DNA from: CAYOMP01 sp964405075
GTDB taxonomy: Bacteria > Bacillota > Clostridia > Lachnospirales > Lachnospiraceae
DNA length: 7,088 nucleotides
Assembly: GCA_964405075.1 (NCBI GenBank)
Contig: CAYOMP010000146.1
Location: 1-7,088 of the forward strand
Reading direction: 5' to 3'
The position numbers and the translations under genes are program-made. The notes under the pieces are model-generated. The model made no database searches, was not told the DNA's origin, and saw nothing but the letters and a program-made list of their open reading frames with translations. Shown here piece after piece: positions 6,176 through 7,088 of this stretch (position 1 is the stretch's first letter; every line of letters starts with the position of its first letter).

Positions 6176-6934
6176 ATGGTAAATATTATTATGCACGGCT
6201 GCAATGGTAAAATGGGTCAGGTAATCTCTAAGATTGTAGCAGAAGATGATAATGCAAGAATAGTTGCAGGAATTGACCCATTTGATGGTATTAAAAATGA
6301 GTATCCGGTATTTAAATCAATAAAGGAATGTGATGTTGAAGCAGATGTGATTATTGATTTTGCTTCTGCAAAGGCGGTAGATGATTTGTTAGATTACTGT
6401 GTTGATAAAAAAATGCCAGTAGTGTTATGTACAACTGGACTTTCAGAAGAACAATTAGCCAAAGTTCAGGAAGATTCTAAGAAAACAGCCATTTTAAAAT
6501 CAGCAAATATGTCGTTGGGTGTAAATACTTTGTTAAAAATTCTACAGGATGCAGCAAAGACTTTGGCACCAGCAGGTTTTGATATTGAAATCGTTGAGAA
6601 ACATCATAACCAGAAGGTAGATGCCCCTAGTGGAACAGCTCTGGCATTAGCTGATTCTATTAATGAAGCTATGGACAATGCATATGAATATAAATATGAC
6701 AGAAGTCAGGAGAGAAAGAAACGTGACAGCAAAGAGATTGGAATCTCAGCAGTGCGTGGCGGAAACATTGTTGGCGAACATGAGGTTATTTTTGCAGGAA
6801 CTGATGAAGTGATTGAGTTCAAGCATACTGCCTACTCAAAGGCTATATTCGGTAAGGGAGCTGTAGAAGCAGCCAAATTCTTAGCTGGAAAGCCGGCAGG
6901 AATGTATGATATGTCAGATGTAATTAATCAGTAG
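6176..6934 (+). CDS. dapB: 4-hydroxy-tetrahydrodipicolinate reductase (DapB)
   Basis: Reduces the DapA product to tetrahydrodipicolinate with NADH or NADPH in the cytoplasm, the second step of diaminopimelate/lysine synthesis. The 252-residue product is of normal length. It begins with a Rossmann fold carrying the dinucleotide loop G8-C-N-G11-K-M-G14. CTTG (85-88) belongs to the cofactor domain. The family signature EKHHNQKVDAPSGTA (141-155) holds the expected catalytic His143 and Lys147, equivalent to E. coli His159 and Lys163. GGNIVGEHEV (195-204) is the conserved C-terminal-domain motif. The residue after the glycine loop region and the D34-P-F-D pattern at the end of strand 2 do not let me decide cofactor preference. 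It follows dapA by 49 bases without a terminator or clear promoter, so it should share the riboswitch-controlled transcript. Confidence 0.97.
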   Translation: MVNIIMHGCNGKMGQVISKIVAEDDNARIVAGIDPFDGIKNEYPVFKSIKECDVEADVIIDFASAKAVDDLLDYCVDKKMPVVLCTTGLSEEQLAKVQEDSKKTAILKSANMSLGVNTLLKILQDAAKTLAPAGFDIEIVEKHHNQKVDAPSGTALALADSINEAMDNAYEYKYDRSQERKKRDSKEIGISAVRGGNIVGEHEVIFAGTDEVIEFKHTAYSKAIFGKGAVEAAKFLAGKPAGMYDMSDVINQ

Positions 6935-6965
6935 AGTTGTCAGTGCTCTAAGTCGAATAATAAAT

Positions 6966-7032
6966 AAACTGTTGTATAGAGAAAATATTGCAAAAAAATA
7001 GTTGTGATATTGTATCTTTACAACAGTTTTTT
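6966..7032 (+). terminator. Probable terminator of the dapAB operon
   Basis: AAACTGTTGTA (6966-6976) is perfectly complementary to TACAACAGTTT (7019-7029), and the right arm runs into TTTTTT (7027-7032). The loop is unusually long at 42 bases, with an inner AATAT/ATATT pairing possible. An alternative short hairpin uses GTTGT (7001-7005) with ACAAC (7020-7024). Either form would present the same U-tract 32 or more bases after the dapB stop. Confidence 0.65.
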
Positions 7033-7033
7033 G

Positions 7034-7061
7034 TTTGATAGGAAAGTTCTTTCCTATCAAA
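7034..7061. repeat. 13-bp near-perfect palindrome at the right edge
   Basis: TTTGATAGGAAAG (7034-7046) and CTTTCCTATCAAA (7049-7061) are exact inverted copies separated by two bases. No U-tract follows on either strand, so it is not a typical terminator by itself. It directly follows the dapAB terminator and precedes GC-rich sequence. It may be one arm of a dispersed intergenic repeat or a regulatory site of the next gene; the window ends too soon to tell. Confidence 0.6.
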
Positions 7062-7066
7062 TAAAA

Positions 7067-7088
7067 CGCTCCGCGAAGATGCGCACGC
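7067..7088. other. GC-rich edge segment of unknown nature
   Basis: Sixteen of these 22 bases are G or C, in sharp contrast with the AT-rich rest of the window. The stretch contains several CGC/GCG triplets that can pair weakly (CGCG with TGCG). It has no start codon or ribosome binding site that I can support. It could be part of the same repeat as the adjacent palindrome, or the end of a gene beyond the window. Confidence 0.3.

Noticed and set aside
6948..7088. Minus-strand frame open from the right edge to a TAG at 6948-6950
   Set aside because: It runs through two inverted repeats and the dapAB terminator, with a composition that looks non-coding. The edge prevents seeing any start, so I do not call a gene.
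1..7088. CRISPR arrays, insertion sequences, tRNA or rRNA genes, prophage or defence genes
   Set aside because: No regularly spaced repeats, transposase motifs, tRNA cloverleaf or phage-like genes were seen on either strand.

Overview
The window is AT-rich (roughly one third G+C by eye). Its strong AGGAGG-type ribosome binding sites, consensus TTGACA/TATAAT promoters, many extended -10 boxes, U-tract intrinsic terminators and an L-box (lysine) riboswitch point to a low-GC Gram-positive of the phylum Bacillota. The protein styles (a class A PBP with a cysteine-bearing C-terminal extension, a PSAH-type PAP2 membrane phosphatase) suggest a clostridium, plausibly Lachnospiraceae. That last step is inference from similarity remembered by eye, not from a search.

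Layout, left to right. (1) A hairpin terminator at the left edge ends a minus-strand gene for a bifunctional class A penicillin-binding protein (PBP1A type, 67-2769), which has its own extended -10 promoter at about 2793-2801. (2) A 358-base divergent spacer (2770-3127) carries a near-consensus plus-strand promoter and a leader of about 190 nt for a YigZ/IMPACT-family protein (3128-3784). (3) A hairpin at 3817-3873 separates this gene from a convergent minus-strand PAP2-family membrane phosphatase, best started at 4771 rather than 4789. (4) A 446- to 464-base divergent spacer holds a strong promoter, a complete lysine riboswitch aptamer (4948-5113) and an expression-platform terminator (5132-5165). 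(5) These control the dapA-dapB operon (5236-6934), the first two dedicated enzymes of diaminopimelate/lysine synthesis. (6) The operon ends in a terminator at 6966-7032, followed by a 13-bp inverted repeat and an abruptly GC-rich edge that may belong to a dispersed repeat.

How the genes fit together: dapA and dapB make tetrahydrodipicolinate, the precursor of meso-diaminopimelate (the usual peptidoglycan cross-linking residue) and lysine. Their transcription is expected to stop early when lysine is plentiful. The PBP polymerises and cross-links peptidoglycan, and the PAP2 enzyme could recycle the undecaprenyl-pyrophosphate carrier. Three of the four transcription units can therefore be linked to cell-wall synthesis, although they are separately transcribed.

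This looks like an ordinary chromosomal housekeeping region. I found no transposon, phage gene, CRISPR array, toxin-antitoxin pair or obvious new system. The points most worth following up are the duplicated Cys/His module in the PBP tail, the unclear antiterminator of the riboswitch, the DapA allosteric-site substitution and the right-edge repeat.
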